NCBI GenBank assembly: GCA_021108415.1
Contig: JAIOQX010000003.1
Location: forward strand, 409,462 to 473,461
Source of the DNA: Acholeplasmataceae bacterium
Lineage (GTDB): Bacteria > Bacillota_I > Bacilli_A > Acholeplasmatales > Acholeplasmataceae
DNA: 64,000 bases
Direction of reading: 5' to 3'
Below the pieces are notes generated by a model that saw only the letters and a list, made by a program, of their open reading frames with translations, did not search any database and was not told the origin of the DNA. How positions within the stretch are numbered: position 1 is the stretch's first letter; the number at the start of each line of letters is the position of its first letter. The translations under genes were made by a program, and so were the position numbers. This document shows, one piece after another, positions 1-8,887 of this stretch.

Positions 1-125
1 AAAAAGCAACTGATCACTTGTTAAAGACATCAGAAGTGATGGGTATAGATTTAATTGATCACATCATTATTGGTCATCATGAATTTTATAGTATTAAATC
101 AAAACATAAGACAAAAATAGATTAA
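1..125 (+). CDS. radC: RadC/JAB-domain family protein, C-terminal end only
   Basis: Only the last 40 or so codons are inside the window; the reading frame begins at base 3 and ends at TAA 123-125. The translated tail contains VMGIDLIDHIIIG and HHEFYSIK, which match the C-terminal strand of RadC family JAB/MPN-fold proteins (ligand-binding D-H-I-I-I-G). The function of RadC is unsettled; the family was once called a DNA repair protein. The catalytic-type JAMM residues lie upstream and cannot be judged. Start lies outside the window. Confidence 0.8.
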   Translation, partial: KATDHLLKTSEVMGIDLIDHIIIGHHEFYSIKSKHKTKID

Positions 126-132
126 TTCATGA

Positions 133-138
133 TATAAT
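133..138 (+). promoter_or_regulatory. -10 box (TATAAT) before the DUF697-like gene
   Basis: A perfect TATAAT lies just after the radC stop and about 22 bases before the chosen ATG at 160. It makes a translation start at TTG 139 very unlikely, because that codon would sit at the transcription start. No clear -35 box was seen. Confidence 0.5.
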
Positions 139-159
139 TTGATAAAGGATGTGAATGTT

Positions 160-1098
160 ATGAAGAAAAAAGATTCTACAAAGATATTTTGGTACTTAGC
201 TGCCTTTGGGTTTATCCTTTTATTTTTATTAATGTTATTATCTAGTATCCTAGATGTTGGAGATAGATTGACGACGATTTCACCATATTTAGCATATGGT
301 TTTTATGGATTAACTGTGCTTTTAGTTTATGCATTAATCTTAAGACCTGTACATATTATTTTGTTTTCACCAACTTTTTCTGTTCAAACAACACTAGACA
401 CTGAAGAAACTTCTAGAAAAAACTTTAGACTTTATAAAAAAGTTGTTAAACGATTATTAACAGAAGACTATATTCCAGAAGAAGAAAAAGAAGAGTTAAA
501 GAAGAATTTAAATGATAAAGCTTTACTACAACAAACACTCAATCATGCATTTAATAAATATGTTAAAAAAGAAATCAATAAAAAAATTAAGAAAAACGCA
601 AAAACAGTGATGATCTCAACTGCAATCTCACAAAATGGACGTCTTGATTTTTTTACAATCATTGTTGTTAATCTTAAAATGATTAAAGAATTAGTTGAAA
701 TGTGTGGGTTTAGACCATCATATAAGAACTTATCAAAACTAACTGTTAATGTATTTACAACTGCATTGATCGCAGAAGGCTTAGAAAATCTTGATTTAAA
801 TGATGTGCTTCCAGCATCAACATTAAATTCTCTAGGGGAAATACCTTTAATTAAACCAGTAATGAGTAGTGTGACTCAAGGGATATCAAATGCATTATTA
901 ACATTAAGAATAGGGATTGTCACTAGAAAGTATTTGTTTAGTGATGCACAAGAGATCACTAAAGAAAAGATTAGAAGAGATGCTTTATTAGAAGCAGCAA
1001 AAATGCTACCTTCAGTAGTTGGAGATGCAGTGATGATCTTACCTAAAAAGTTTGTTAATCTATTTAAAAAGAATAAAAAAGAAGATGAAGAAGCATAG
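160..1098 (+). CDS. DUF697/YcjF-like membrane protein
   Basis: Predicted 312-residue membrane protein. Two hydrophobic helices lie near the N-terminus (about residues 10-33 and 42-64), followed by a charged cytoplasmic stretch rich in Lys/Glu. The C-terminal half has the pattern AISQNGRLDFFTIIVVNLKM followed by EMCGFRP and SNALLTLRIGIVTRKYLF-like features, typical of the DUF697 (YcjF/COG3597) domain of unknown function. ATG 160 is chosen because AAGGA sits 10 bases upstream; an in-frame TTG at 139 falls directly behind a TATAAT box. It is followed by a good terminator, so it is probably a single-gene unit. Family call is by memory of the pattern; function unknown. Confidence 0.7.
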   Translation: MKKKDSTKIFWYLAAFGFILLFLLMLLSSILDVGDRLTTISPYLAYGFYGLTVLLVYALILRPVHIILFSPTFSVQTTLDTEETSRKNFRLYKKVVKRLLTEDYIPEEEKEELKKNLNDKALLQQTLNHAFNKYVKKEINKKIKKNAKTVMISTAISQNGRLDFFTIIVVNLKMIKELVEMCGFRPSYKNLSKLTVNVFTTALIAEGLENLDLNDVLPASTLNSLGEIPLIKPVMSSVTQGISNALLTLRIGIVTRKYLFSDAQEITKEKIRRDALLEAAKMLPSVVGDAVMILPKKFVNLFKKNKKEDEEA

Positions 1099-1108
1099 AT
1101 CAAATCAA

Positions 1109-1138
1109 AAACGCTAAATTCTATATTTAGTGTTTTTT
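1109..1138 (+). terminator. Rho-independent terminator
   Basis: Inverted repeat AACGCTAAAT / ATTTAGTGTT with a 4-5 base loop, followed by a run of seven T. It ends the DUF697-like gene. Confidence 0.85.
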
Positions 1139-1222
1139 TATGTAAATATAAACTTGAGTTTTTAAAATAATTAAGAAAACAAAAACTTATCTTAAATAAA
1201 GCTTGTTTAATGTACTTTATGG

Positions 1223-1343
1223 TTGACTTTTTGCCTTAATTACGATAAAATAATCCTGTTGTACCACATAGAAAAGGTTCCAAACGCATTTCATGCTACC
1301 TTGATAGTGAGTCTTCATAAAAAAATAAGGAGGTTAACAGCTT
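1223..1343 (+). promoter_or_regulatory. rplU promoter and 5' leader (possible L21 leader)
   Basis: TTGACT (1223-1228), 17-base spacer, TAAAAT (1246-1251), then a leader of roughly 85 bases before ATG 1344 with GGAGG close to the start. Leaders in front of rplU operons in Firmicutes often carry an autoregulatory L21 element; this leader has the right place and size, but I could not match a consensus, so that role is an inference. Confidence 0.6.
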
Positions 1344-1652
1344 ATGTATGCAGTTATTAAAACTGGTGGTAAACAAGTTCGTGTTGTTGAAGGTCAAGAA
1401 ATTTATGTTGAAAAACTAGACGTAGAAGCAGATGATACTTATGAATTCACTGAAGTCTTAATGGTTGGCGGAGAAAAACCTGTGATTGGGACACCAGTCG
1501 TAGAAGGTGCAAAAGTAGTTGCGAAAGTAGTAAAACATGGTCGTGGTAAAAAAATTATCGTGTTTAAGTACAAAGTAAGAAAAAAATATCGCAAAAAACA
1601 AGGTCATCGCCAAGCTTATACGAAATTAGTTATTGAAAAAATCGTAGCATAA
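1344..1652 (+). CDS. rplU: 50S ribosomal protein L21
   Basis: 102 residues, the usual length for bacterial L21. Start [14 protein letters not shown] and the internal signature [11 protein letters not shown] with an adjacent YTKLVIEKI tail are diagnostic. It binds 23S rRNA in the large subunit. It is the first gene of the classic Firmicutes trio rplU-prp-rpmA; the next gene starts 5 bases after the stop. AAGGAGG precedes the ATG by about 9 bases. Confidence 0.97.
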   Translation: MYAVIKTGGKQVRVVEGQEIYVEKLDVEADDTYEFTEVLMVGGEKPVIGTPVVEGAKVVAKVVKHGRGKKIIVFKYKVRKKYRKKQGHRQAYTKLVIEKIVA

Positions 1653-1656
1653 TCAA

Positions 1657-1971
1657 ATGATTACGGTTAAAAGTATGTATGACAATAATCAAGTAAAACA
1701 GATTATTGTTAAAGGCCATGCCAATTATAAAGCGAAAGGCGAAGATATTGTGTGTGCAGCTGTTTCAACTGCAACCATTCTAACCACAAACGCAATTGAG
1801 CATTTAGACCTAGATCAACATATTGATCTAGAAGTAAGTGAAGGATATTTTAAATTAAGTCTTATCAAAGAAAATGATATTGTTTCTGGACTTTTAAAAA
1901 ATTTAGAGTATACCTTACATGAATTAGAAATACAATATCCGAAATATATTAAAAATCAGAAGGAGGGATAA
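1657..1971 (+). CDS. prp: Ribosomal-processing cysteine protease Prp (YsxB family)
   Basis: 104 residues. Prp removes the N-terminal extension of ribosomal protein L27 in Firmicutes and relatives. The catalytic signature is present: His in KGHANYK (near residue 21) and Cys in IVCAAVS (near residue 33). The gene lies between rplU and rpmA exactly as in Bacillus and Staphylococcus, with 4 bases to rplU and 1 base to rpmA, so it is cotranscribed and probably translationally coupled; no strong Shine-Dalgarno precedes it. Its substrate, an extended L27, is the next gene. Confidence 0.93.
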   Translation: MITVKSMYDNNQVKQIIVKGHANYKAKGEDIVCAAVSTATILTTNAIEHLDLDQHIDLEVSEGYFKLSLIKENDIVSGLLKNLEYTLHELEIQYPKYIKNQKEG

Positions 1972-1972
1972 C

Positions 1973-2251
1973 ATGTTAAAGTTAAATATACAGTTATTCG
2001 CATCTAAAAAAGGTGTAGGTTCATCTCGTAATGGTCGTGACTCACAATCAAAACGTCTTGGATTAAAGTTATCAGATGGACAGTTTGCAAAAGCTGGAGC
2101 AATCATTTTCCGTCAAAGAGGAACTAAAATCCATCCAGGTACAAACGTGGGACGTGGTGGCGATGACACATTATTTGCAAAAGTTACTGGCACCGTTAAA
2201 TACGAACGTTTAGGTCGAGACAGAAAGCAAGTATCAGTTTACGAAGGATAA
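1973..2251 (+). CDS. rpmA: 50S ribosomal protein L27 with cleavable N-terminal extension
   Basis: 92 residues. The protein starts [18 protein letters not shown]; the first nine residues before ASKKG form the Firmicutes-type extension whose motif (LNIQLF then A) is cut by Prp to expose the functional N-terminus that reaches the peptidyl transferase centre. The rest ([32 protein letters not shown]) is standard L27. AGGAGGGA lies inside the end of prp, 5 bases before the ATG. A strong terminator overlaps its stop codon. Confidence 0.97.
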   Translation: MLKLNIQLFASKKGVGSSRNGRDSQSKRLGLKLSDGQFAKAGAIIFRQRGTKIHPGTNVGRGGDDTLFAKVTGTVKYERLGRDRKQVSVYEG

Positions 2252-2272
2252 CCTATAGTTATCCTTTTTTTT
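2244..2272 (+). terminator. Terminator after rpmA
   Basis: Perfect 9-bp stem AAGGATAAC / GTTATCCTT with loop CTATA, then eight T. The stem overlaps the last codons and stop of rpmA. It separates the ribosomal genes from obgE, probably with partial read-through because only about 20 bases then remain before obgE. Confidence 0.8.
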
Positions 2273-2291
2273 CGAAAATAGGTGAAATGAA

Positions 2292-3548
2292 ATGTTTATA
2301 GATGAAGTAACAATCGAAGTGTTTGGTGGTAAGGGCGGCAATGGAATGGCGTCTTACCGCAGAGAAAAATATGTTGAATATGGTGGTCCTTGGGGCGGAA
2401 ATGGCGGACATGGTGGTTCGATTATTTTTGTTGGAGATGAAGGTAAGAACAATTTAATTGACCTTCGTTATCAAAGACATATCCGTGCTCAAAATGGTGA
2501 AAATGGGATGTCTAAAGGCATGCATGGTAAAAATGCTGAGCATCGTTTTATTAGAGTTCCACTAGGTACAGTTGTTTATAGTGAAGATAAATCTTTCTTT
2601 TTAGGAGAGATTACTGAACATGACCAACGCTTAGTCGTTGCGCGTGGTGGCAAGGGTGGACGTGGTAATATCGCGTTTGCTACTGCTAAGAATTCTGCAC
2701 CTGATTATGCTGAAAATGGTGATCCAGGTGAGGTAAGAAAATTACATATTGAATTAAAAGTTATTGCAGATGTTGGATTAGTCGGATATCCTAGTGTTGG
2801 TAAATCGACTTTAATATCTGTTGTATCAAATGCTAAACCTAAGATAGCTGAATATCCATTTACGACGCTACAACCTAATTTAGGGATGGTTTATGTAGGT
2901 GAGGAATCATTTGTTTTAGCTGATCTTCCTGGTTTGATTGAAGATGCACATCAAGGTCATGGATTAGGCATTAAATTTTTAAAGCATATTGAAAGATGTA
3001 AAATCTTCCTTCATGTCCTAGATATTACAAGAGATGATCCATATGATGATTATGTCAAGATTAATCATGAACTTGAAATGTATGATGAAGTTTTATTAGA
3101 AAGACCTCAAATAGTTGTAATTAATAAAATGGATACACCAGATATAGAACAAAAAGTAGCGGATCTTCAAGCTAAAATTAAACATGATAGTATATTAATT
3201 TCAGCTGTTACTCAAGAAAATGTGAAGCAGTTATTATATAAGACTCTTGAAAGTTTAAAAGCTGCACCAAAGATTGAAACAAAAGAAGAAGAAACACATA
3301 AGCTTTATAGTTTTGAAAAACAAGGTCCAGACTTTGAACTTGAGATTAATGAAGATAATGTCTTTGAATTATCAGGAGATAAGTTAAAATTAATGTTTGA
3401 GAGAACTGATTTCACTAAAGATGAAGCAGTTAAACGTTTTGCTAGACAACTTAGAAGTTTAGGTGTTGATGAAGCTTTAAGAGATAAAGGCGCACAAAAC
3501 GGAGATATCGTTAGAATCTTTGATTTTGAGTTTGAATTTATAGAATAG
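2292..3548 (+). CDS. obgE: GTPase Obg/CgtA
   Basis: 418 residues, a full-length three-domain Obg: glycine-rich N-terminal Obg fold (about 1-157, with GGKGGNG, GGPWGGNGGHGG and GGKGGRGN), a GTPase domain (P-loop GYPSVGKSTL near 165, switch II DLPGLIEDAHQGHGLG, NKMD near 280), and a C-terminal OCT domain (VFELSGDKLKLMFERTDF onwards). Obg takes part in large-subunit ribosome maturation and stress responses. Its position behind rplU-prp-rpmA is conserved in Firmicutes. GGTGAAATGAA precedes the start. Confidence 0.97.
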   Translation: MFIDEVTIEVFGGKGGNGMASYRREKYVEYGGPWGGNGGHGGSIIFVGDEGKNNLIDLRYQRHIRAQNGENGMSKGMHGKNAEHRFIRVPLGTVVYSEDKSFFLGEITEHDQRLVVARGGKGGRGNIAFATAKNSAPDYAENGDPGEVRKLHIELKVIADVGLVGYPSVGKSTLISVVSNAKPKIAEYPFTTLQPNLGMVYVGEESFVLADLPGLIEDAHQGHGLGIKFLKHIERCKIFLHVLDITRDDPYDDYVKINHELEMYDEVLLERPQIVVINKMDTPDIEQKVADLQAKIKHDSILISAVTQENVKQLLYKTLESLKAAPKIETKEEETHKLYSFEKQGPDFELEINEDNVFELSGDKLKLMFERTDFTKDEAVKRFARQLRSLGVDEALRDKGAQNGDIVRIFDFEFEFIE

Positions 3549-3571
3549 TCATTTGACTATTCTTTTTTTTA
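3543..3571 (+). terminator. Terminator after obgE
   Basis: GAATAGTCA / TGACTATTC with a 2-base loop region, followed by eight T. It overlaps the obgE stop codon. Confidence 0.85.
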
Positions 3572-3576
3572 TAAAA

Positions 3577-3602
3577 AAAAGATAGGAAATGATTCCTATC
3601 TT
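3577..3602 (-). terminator. Terminator of the minus-strand coiled-coil gene
   Basis: AAGATAGGAA / TTCCTATCTT with a 4-base loop. On the minus strand the stem is followed by a run of eight T. It overlaps the stop codon of the long coiled-coil gene, giving a convergent pair of terminators with obgE. Confidence 0.8.
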
Positions 3603-6600
3603 AAGTTTAATGCTTTAAGTTTGAAACGATAATTTTTTCTTAAGGATACAAGTTCACTGCGATAGACTCTTTGTTGTTCTTTTTCTGATTTTGATTGAAA
3701 ACGTTTGGTTTGCTCTTTCATATTTCTAATTTCATATGATCTAGTTTCTTGCATTAATGCAATTTCTTGATCATAGGTTTTAATATCTTTTTTGTTTGCT
3801 TCGCTTGATTTTAAGATATTTGCCTGATTAGAGTCTTTTTTCTCTTCAAATTGAGCAAGTTGTTTTGCTCTGTTTTGTTCAAAACGCATGAGTAGAGCTT
3901 GATTCTTGTTAGAAATAGAAGTATCAAGTGTTTGGAAATTTTTGACTTCATTATCTAGAATACCATCAAATTTAGAAACTTGTTTGTAGTTGTTGTGATT
4001 AAGAGTCATATGTTGTTTTTTATATTCAGTTAAGGATTGACTTGCAACTTGAATTTGATTGTCATTGATTAATTGCAATTCTTGTTTCATCTTATTAATA
4101 TAAAATTCAAGATTTGTTTCTAATATCTTAATATGATTAGAGATAATCAAAACTTCTTTTTTATCGTTAATCGATTTAACTTTTAATTCGTTTTTATGAG
4201 ATTGGATATGTGCTTTTATATCTTTTTGTTTTTGTGTTGTTAAATGCATTTGTTGTTTTTTAATATTATTTAAGACAGACTTCTTATTTGCGCTTAGTTC
4301 AGATGTTAAGTGCTCTTGAGCTTTATTAAAGTCTATAATAATTTCATCTTGTTTTTCATCATTAGTCGTATAGAAATTGATGATGTGATTTAAAAATGCT
4401 TGTTGGTGTTTAATGATTTTTTGTCCAAATATTAAATGTTCTTTATCTAATTTCTTTTCTTCTTGATAAAGTAGAGAATCTGTGACATAGACAGTATCAT
4501 CTAAACTTTTAATGAAGTTTATATGGACTTGAGTGAATTCAGAAAAGATTGTTAATAAACTATGATAAATATTTTGATTTGTGTGATTAAATACTTGATA
4601 TAAATGAGATTCTTTTTCTTTGTGAATTTCTAGAATTTGTTGTTCTTTTTTCATGTTGCTTTGAATCGTTTCAACTTGTTTATCAAATGGTGTGAGTAAA
4701 ATATATTTTTGATCAATTGTTTTTTGTATTTTAGTTAAACGATGTTTGATGATCTTAATTTCTTTTTCATGATTTAGGATTAATCGTTGATTTTCTTTTA
4801 AATCTTGATGTTTAACCTTTGATTTGATTGTATCTGATTGAATGTTTTCAGATACTTTTTTTAATTGAATCACAAATAGTTCTTGTTTTTCTAAGTTTTG
4901 TTGATTGATGAAAAACTGTTGTTCGAGTTGCTTAATATCTTTTTTGATTAAGTTCTTTTGGGATTCAATCTTACTTAACTCTTGTTCATATAGGTTCATC
5001 ACGTCTTCATGCTTGATCATATATTTATAGCCTGTTAAGTCTTCAATTTTTTTGTGATAAAAACTTTCATCCAATGTTTTGAAATAGTTAATTGTCTCTT
5101 TAATACCTAATTGAAATGCTTCAAGCAAAGATATGCATTGCTTTAAGATATGCTTAAAGACCTCTGGATGAGAGGGAAGTAGATATAAAGTTTTAATAAT
5201 TTGTTTAAGCTCATAATGTTTTTGATAATAAAGTCTTAATGCTTCAAATAATAATTCTATTTGTTTTTGATTGTAATTAAGCTCGTTTAAATACAACTTC
5301 ATGAGTCTTAACGCTTTTTCATGAGATTGATTTGCTTGATGGGCTGATTTAGTTTCTAGCAACAAGAATTCTTGTTGCTGGAATTTTAAGTGTTGTTCAA
5401 GCTTGATATGTTCGATTAAATATCTTTTTTCAACATCATTTAGATATTCCTGTTCTTCAATTAAATCAAGGTCAGTTAAATAGACTTTATAGTTTTGTTG
5501 TTTATGCTTATCAAATATAGCTTTTGCGATATTTGCTCTGATATCTTGCTCTTCAATCGTTAAATCACGTTTTAACTTTGTCTTTTCTAATTCAAGTTGC
5601 GTTGTGATTTGGACAACTTGTGTTTCAGAATCATAGTCAAGTTTAGCGATATATTCTTTAAGTTTTGCTTGTTCAACTAATAATTGATACTTATGATTTA
5701 TTTTTGCGATGTTTAACTTTGATGTATAATTTGCGAGATGTTGATCATTATTTAAAAGATTTAACTCTCTTTCTTGAACCATCGATTGAATAGAAAGTTG
5801 ACTTTCAAGAGGTAATAAATTGTTTTTTAATGTCATATCAATCGTATAGAGTTGATGTTTATAAGTTGATTTAATTAAATCTACGTGTTTTTTTGATAAA
5901 GACTGATTATGATTATAATTTAAGTCAATTTTTGCAAGATCTTGTTTGTAATCATAAGATAAAAGATTTCTCTTTAATCGCCAATCATTCATTTGTCTTA
6001 AGTGTTTGACATCATGGTCAAATAAGTCTTGTTGGAGTTTTTTTTGCTTGATGGTAATATCTTTATGGGTTCTTAAGATTTGCTTATTTAAATCATTATC
6101 TATCGCATTTAATGCTCTGGTAAGATCACGATTCATTTTTTCTTTTTGTCGATAATCTTCAGTATGTTTCATCTGATCTCTAATACTTCTTGATTGATCA
6201 ATTTTTTCTTGAGTGATTGTTTCGCGATAAGCTGATAGTTTAGAGTTTAAAAGCGTAATAGACTCATTTGCAACATGTATGATTCTAGCTTTTTTGTCTT
6301 CATATGCGGATAGTTGATCATTAAATTGTTGATCAAGGTCAATTAATTGCATTTGATATGCTTTTTTGGCTTTATCAATAGATGATTGATAATCATCATT
6401 GAGTTGTTCTAAACGCTCAGTAACTGGTTTTAATTGTGCTTGATAATTTGTTTCTAATGTTTTTTTAGCTTTTTCATGTGCTTTTTTTAATTTATTAATT
6501 GAAATATTAAATTCTTTAGTTAATTGATGATAATTATTTCTAATATCTAGATAAACTTTATCGTTTTCAGATTTTAATTCGATAAACTGAGCATCTATTT

Positions 6601-7201
6601 CATCTAATTCTTTTTGTTTATCGATTTCAAATTGTTCTAGTTCTGTATTGACTTCATTAATCGATGCTGCATATGTTTTTTCTAAATTTAATTTTGTTTC
6701 TTTTAATTCCAATTCAATTTCTTGAGTAATTTCTTGATTTACTTTTCTTGCGATTTGTTTTTGTTTTTCAAATTGAGCAAGTTCTCTTTTTAAGTTTTGT
6801 TCGATTTGCTTTTGTTTTTCTTCATAGATATCTTCTAAATTTTGTTTTTTTAACTCAAAATCTTTAACAATAATCTTTTGTTCTTGATTTATTTTTTGTA
6901 ATTTTGTAATTTTTTCTTTTTGGAAAGCATCTATAATTGTTTTATGTGATTCATTAAATGTTTTTAAATCTTGATTTTTTATGTCTATTTCAGTCGCATA
7001 TTTTTTGTGAATCTGTAAATTAACGTCTAAAGCTAGCTGTTGTTCATACGCTAGTTTTTGATCAATTGATTCGATAGTAGGGTTGATATCATGTAAAAGA
7101 ACCACCAATTTATCATAAATTGGTAGATACTTCTTATCCTGATTAAGTTCTTGTTTGAAATCTCTTTCAAACTTTTGAATCATATTCAACTTAAATATCA
7201 T
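3596..7201 (-). CDS. Very long coiled-coil protein of unknown function
   Basis: About 1,201 residues, almost entirely charged helix rich in Lys, Glu, Gln, Asp and Leu/Ile with heptad-like spacing; no signal peptide, no membrane segment, no recognisable catalytic motif. A less charged helical part lies in the middle (roughly 660-790, with LYLLPSHPEVFKHILKQC and LTGYKYMIKHEDVMNLY). The C-terminus is basic (RKNYRFKLKALNLR). I do not see the Walker motifs or hinge expected of an SMC protein. Start: ATG at 7201 is preferred to GTG 7207, since GGGAAG lies just upstream; a minus-strand TATAAT lies near 7216-7221. Transcribed alone, against its neighbours. A filament, scaffold or cytoskeletal role in a wall-less cell is possible but not shown. 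Confidence 0.75.
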   Translation of the reverse strand: MIFKLNMIQKFERDFKQELNQDKKYLPIYDKLVVLLHDINPTIESIDQKLAYEQQLALDVNLQIHKKYATEIDIKNQDLKTFNESHKTIIDAFQKEKITKLQKINQEQKIIVKDFELKKQNLEDIYEEKQKQIEQNLKRELAQFEKQKQIARKVNQEITQEIELELKETKLNLEKTYAASINEVNTELEQFEIDKQKELDEIDAQFIELKSENDKVYLDIRNNYHQLTKEFNISINKLKKAHEKAKKTLETNYQAQLKPVTERLEQLNDDYQSSIDKAKKAYQMQLIDLDQQFNDQLSAYEDKKARIIHVANESITLLNSKLSAYRETITQEKIDQSRSIRDQMKHTEDYRQKEKMNRDLTRALNAIDNDLNKQILRTHKDITIKQKKLQQDLFDHDVKHLRQMNDWRLKRNLLSYDYKQDLAKIDLNYNHNQSLSKKHVDLIKSTYKHQLYTIDMTLKNNLLPLESQLSIQSMVQERELNLLNNDQHLANYTSKLNIAKINHKYQLLVEQAKLKEYIAKLDYDSETQVVQITTQLELEKTKLKRDLTIEEQDIRANIAKAIFDKHKQQNYKVYLTDLDLIEEQEYLNDVEKRYLIEHIKLEQHLKFQQQEFLLLETKSAHQANQSHEKALRLMKLYLNELNYNQKQIELLFEALRLYYQKHYELKQIIKTLYLLPSHPEVFKHILKQCISLLEAFQLGIKETINYFKTLDESFYHKKIEDLTGYKYMIKHEDVMNLYEQELSKIESQKNLIKKDIKQLEQQFFINQQNLEKQELFVIQLKKVSENIQSDTIKSKVKHQDLKENQRLILNHEKEIKIIKHRLTKIQKTIDQKYILLTPFDKQVETIQSNMKKEQQILEIHKEKESHLYQVFNHTNQNIYHSLLTIFSEFTQVHINFIKSLDDTVYVTDSLLYQEEKKLDKEHLIFGQKIIKHQQAFLNHIINFYTTNDEKQDEIIIDFNKAQEHLTSELSANKKSVLNNIKKQQMHLTTQKQKDIKAHIQSHKNELKVKSINDKKEVLIISNHIKILETNLEFYINKMKQELQLINDNQIQVASQSLTEYKKQHMTLNHNNYKQVSKFDGILDNEVKNFQTLDTSISNKNQALLMRFEQNRAKQLAQFEEKKDSNQANILKSSEANKKDIKTYDQEIALMQETRSYEIRNMKEQTKRFQSKSEKEQQRVYRSELVSLRKNYRFKLKALNLR

Positions 7202-7263
7202 AATCACTTCCCATAATTATTATATCATAATAGAGAGTTTAGATAGAAAAAACTAATGAAAAA

Positions 7264-7272
7264 TGTTATAAT
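7264..7272 (+). promoter_or_regulatory. Extended -10 promoter of ruvA-ruvB-queA
   Basis: TGTTATAAT, an extended -10 box (TGn-TATAAT), about 35 bases before the ruvA start. No good -35 box is needed for this promoter type and none was seen. Confidence 0.6.
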
Positions 7273-7306
7273 AACATGAAAAGATAAAAAGCCAGGTGAA
7301 AGAGAT

Positions 7307-7861
7307 ATGTATGCATTTATTAAAGGCGTCTGTACGCTAGTAAAACCAAGTTATATCGTAATTGAATCTCATGGTGTCGGTTATTTAATTTTATCACCAA
7401 CGCCTTATGACTATAAAGTAGGTAGTGAAGTGCTATGTTATACACATCACTACATTAGAGAAGATACCAATGCTTTATATGGATTTAAAAGTATAGAGAG
7501 TAAAGAGCTCTTTGTTCGATTAATTAGTGTATCTGGTATTGGACCTAAGAGTGCATTATCTATTCTAGCAAATGATAGAATTGATGAGATTATTTTAGCG
7601 ATAGAAGCATCAGATGTAAAATATTTAACTAAATTTCCAGGTATTGGGCCTAAGAGTGCTCAACAAATCATTCTTGATTTAAAAGGCAAATTAGTAACTG
7701 ATGATCTTGAATTATTACCATCTCATGAGTCAGATGTCTCACAAGCATTATCTGCACTTGGATATTCTAAAGTAGAAATTAAAAAAGTAATGAAAAAAAT
7801 AGACTTAGACCTAACGGTCGAACAAATGATTAGAGAAGCTTTAAAACTATTGATGAAATAG
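7307..7861 (+). CDS. ruvA: Holliday junction DNA helicase subunit RuvA
   Basis: 184 residues, slightly shorter than typical RuvA (about 200). N-terminal OB fold (MYAFIKGVCTLVKPSYIVIESHGVGY), then two helix-hairpin-helix motifs (SGIGPKSALSIL near 76-90 and FPGIGPKSAQQIILDL near 112), and a C-terminal domain that contacts RuvB (QALSALGYSKVEI). RuvA holds the four-way junction and loads RuvB rings. AGGTGAAAGAG precedes the ATG. First gene of a ruvA-ruvB-queA operon. Confidence 0.96.
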   Translation: MYAFIKGVCTLVKPSYIVIESHGVGYLILSPTPYDYKVGSEVLCYTHHYIREDTNALYGFKSIESKELFVRLISVSGIGPKSALSILANDRIDEIILAIEASDVKYLTKFPGIGPKSAQQIILDLKGKLVTDDLELLPSHESDVSQALSALGYSKVEIKKVMKKIDLDLTVEQMIREALKLLMK

Positions 7862-7873
7862 GAGGGATAGTCC

Positions 7874-8887
7874 GTGACAGATAAAGAAAGAATTGTTACT
7901 GCAATGTCAGTTAAGGAAGATGAAGATCAAAGCTTAAGACCCTCATCACTTGACCAATATGTTGGTCAAAATGATATCAAAGAAATGCTTGATATTTATA
8001 TTAAAGCAGCTTTAAAAAGAAAAGAAGCCCTTGATCATCTATTATTATATGGACCTCCTGGTTTAGGTAAAACAACATTAGCTCAAATTGTTGCTAATGA
8101 ATTAGGGGTTAACATTAGAGTCACAAGTGGTCCTGCAATAGAGCGTAGTGGTGACCTAGCTGCTGTCTTATCTTCACTAGAGCCTGGAGATGTTTTATTT
8201 ATTGATGAAATTCATAGACTCCCTAGATTTGTTGAAGAAGTGCTATATGCAGCTATGGAAGATTATGTACTCGATATCGTTATTGGTAAAGATCATGATT
8301 CTAGATCAATTAGAATAGATCTACCTCCATTTACTTTAATAGGTGCAACCACAAGATTTGGTGACCTATCATCTCCATTGAGAGATCGATTTGGAGTTGT
8401 CTTTAGATTAAATTATTATAATAATGAAGATTTAGAAAAAATAGTGAGAAGAACTTCTACAGTTTATCAAAATGAAATTGAAGAAGATGCAGTAAAATCT
8501 CTTGCAAAAAGATCAAGAGGAACACCAAGAATTGCAAATCGTCTATTTAGAAGAGTTAGAGATTTTGCAGAAATTATTGGTGATGGAACCATTGATAAGA
8601 AGATATGTGATCATGCTTTATCTAAATTAGGGATTGATGCAAATGGACTTGATCATACTGATTATCGATATTTAAAAGCAATTGTTGAAAAATTTAATGG
8701 AGGTCCTGTAGGTATTGAAACCATTGCAGCATCCATTTCTGAAGAAATTACAACAGTTGAAGATGTCTATGAACCTTATTTAATGATGGAAGGCTATATT
8801 AAGAGAACATCAAGAGGACGTATGGCAACAGAGATGACCTATAAAGCATTAGGCATTAAATACTATAAAGGAATATTTGACAAATGA
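7874..8887 (+). CDS. ruvB: Holliday junction DNA helicase motor RuvB
   Basis: 337 residues, full length. AAA+ ATPase with Walker [12 protein letters not shown] (near 60), Walker [10 protein letters not shown] (near 113), sensor GATTRFG (near 158), arginine finger region LRDRFG, and a C-terminal winged helix ([18 protein letters not shown]). It drives branch migration with RuvA. Starts with GTG (MTDKERI) after GGAGGG eight bases upstream. No ruvC is in the window. Its stop overlaps the queA start by ATGA. Confidence 0.97.
   Translation: MTDKERIVTAMSVKEDEDQSLRPSSLDQYVGQNDIKEMLDIYIKAALKRKEALDHLLLYGPPGLGKTTLAQIVANELGVNIRVTSGPAIERSGDLAAVLSSLEPGDVLFIDEIHRLPRFVEEVLYAAMEDYVLDIVIGKDHDSRSIRIDLPPFTLIGATTRFGDLSSPLRDRFGVVFRLNYYNNEDLEKIVRRTSTVYQNEIEEDAVKSLAKRSRGTPRIANRLFRRVRDFAEIIGDGTIDKKICDHALSKLGIDANGLDHTDYRYLKAIVEKFNGGPVGIETIAASISEEITTVEDVYEPYLMMEGYIKRTSRGRMATEMTYKALGIKYYKGIFDK

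Noticed and set aside
876..1103. Minus-strand frames lying inside real genes (here and at about 20 other places, such as 12080-12298 or 34664-34936)
   Set aside because: They lie antisense to well-supported genes, lack ribosome sites and encode nothing recognisable.
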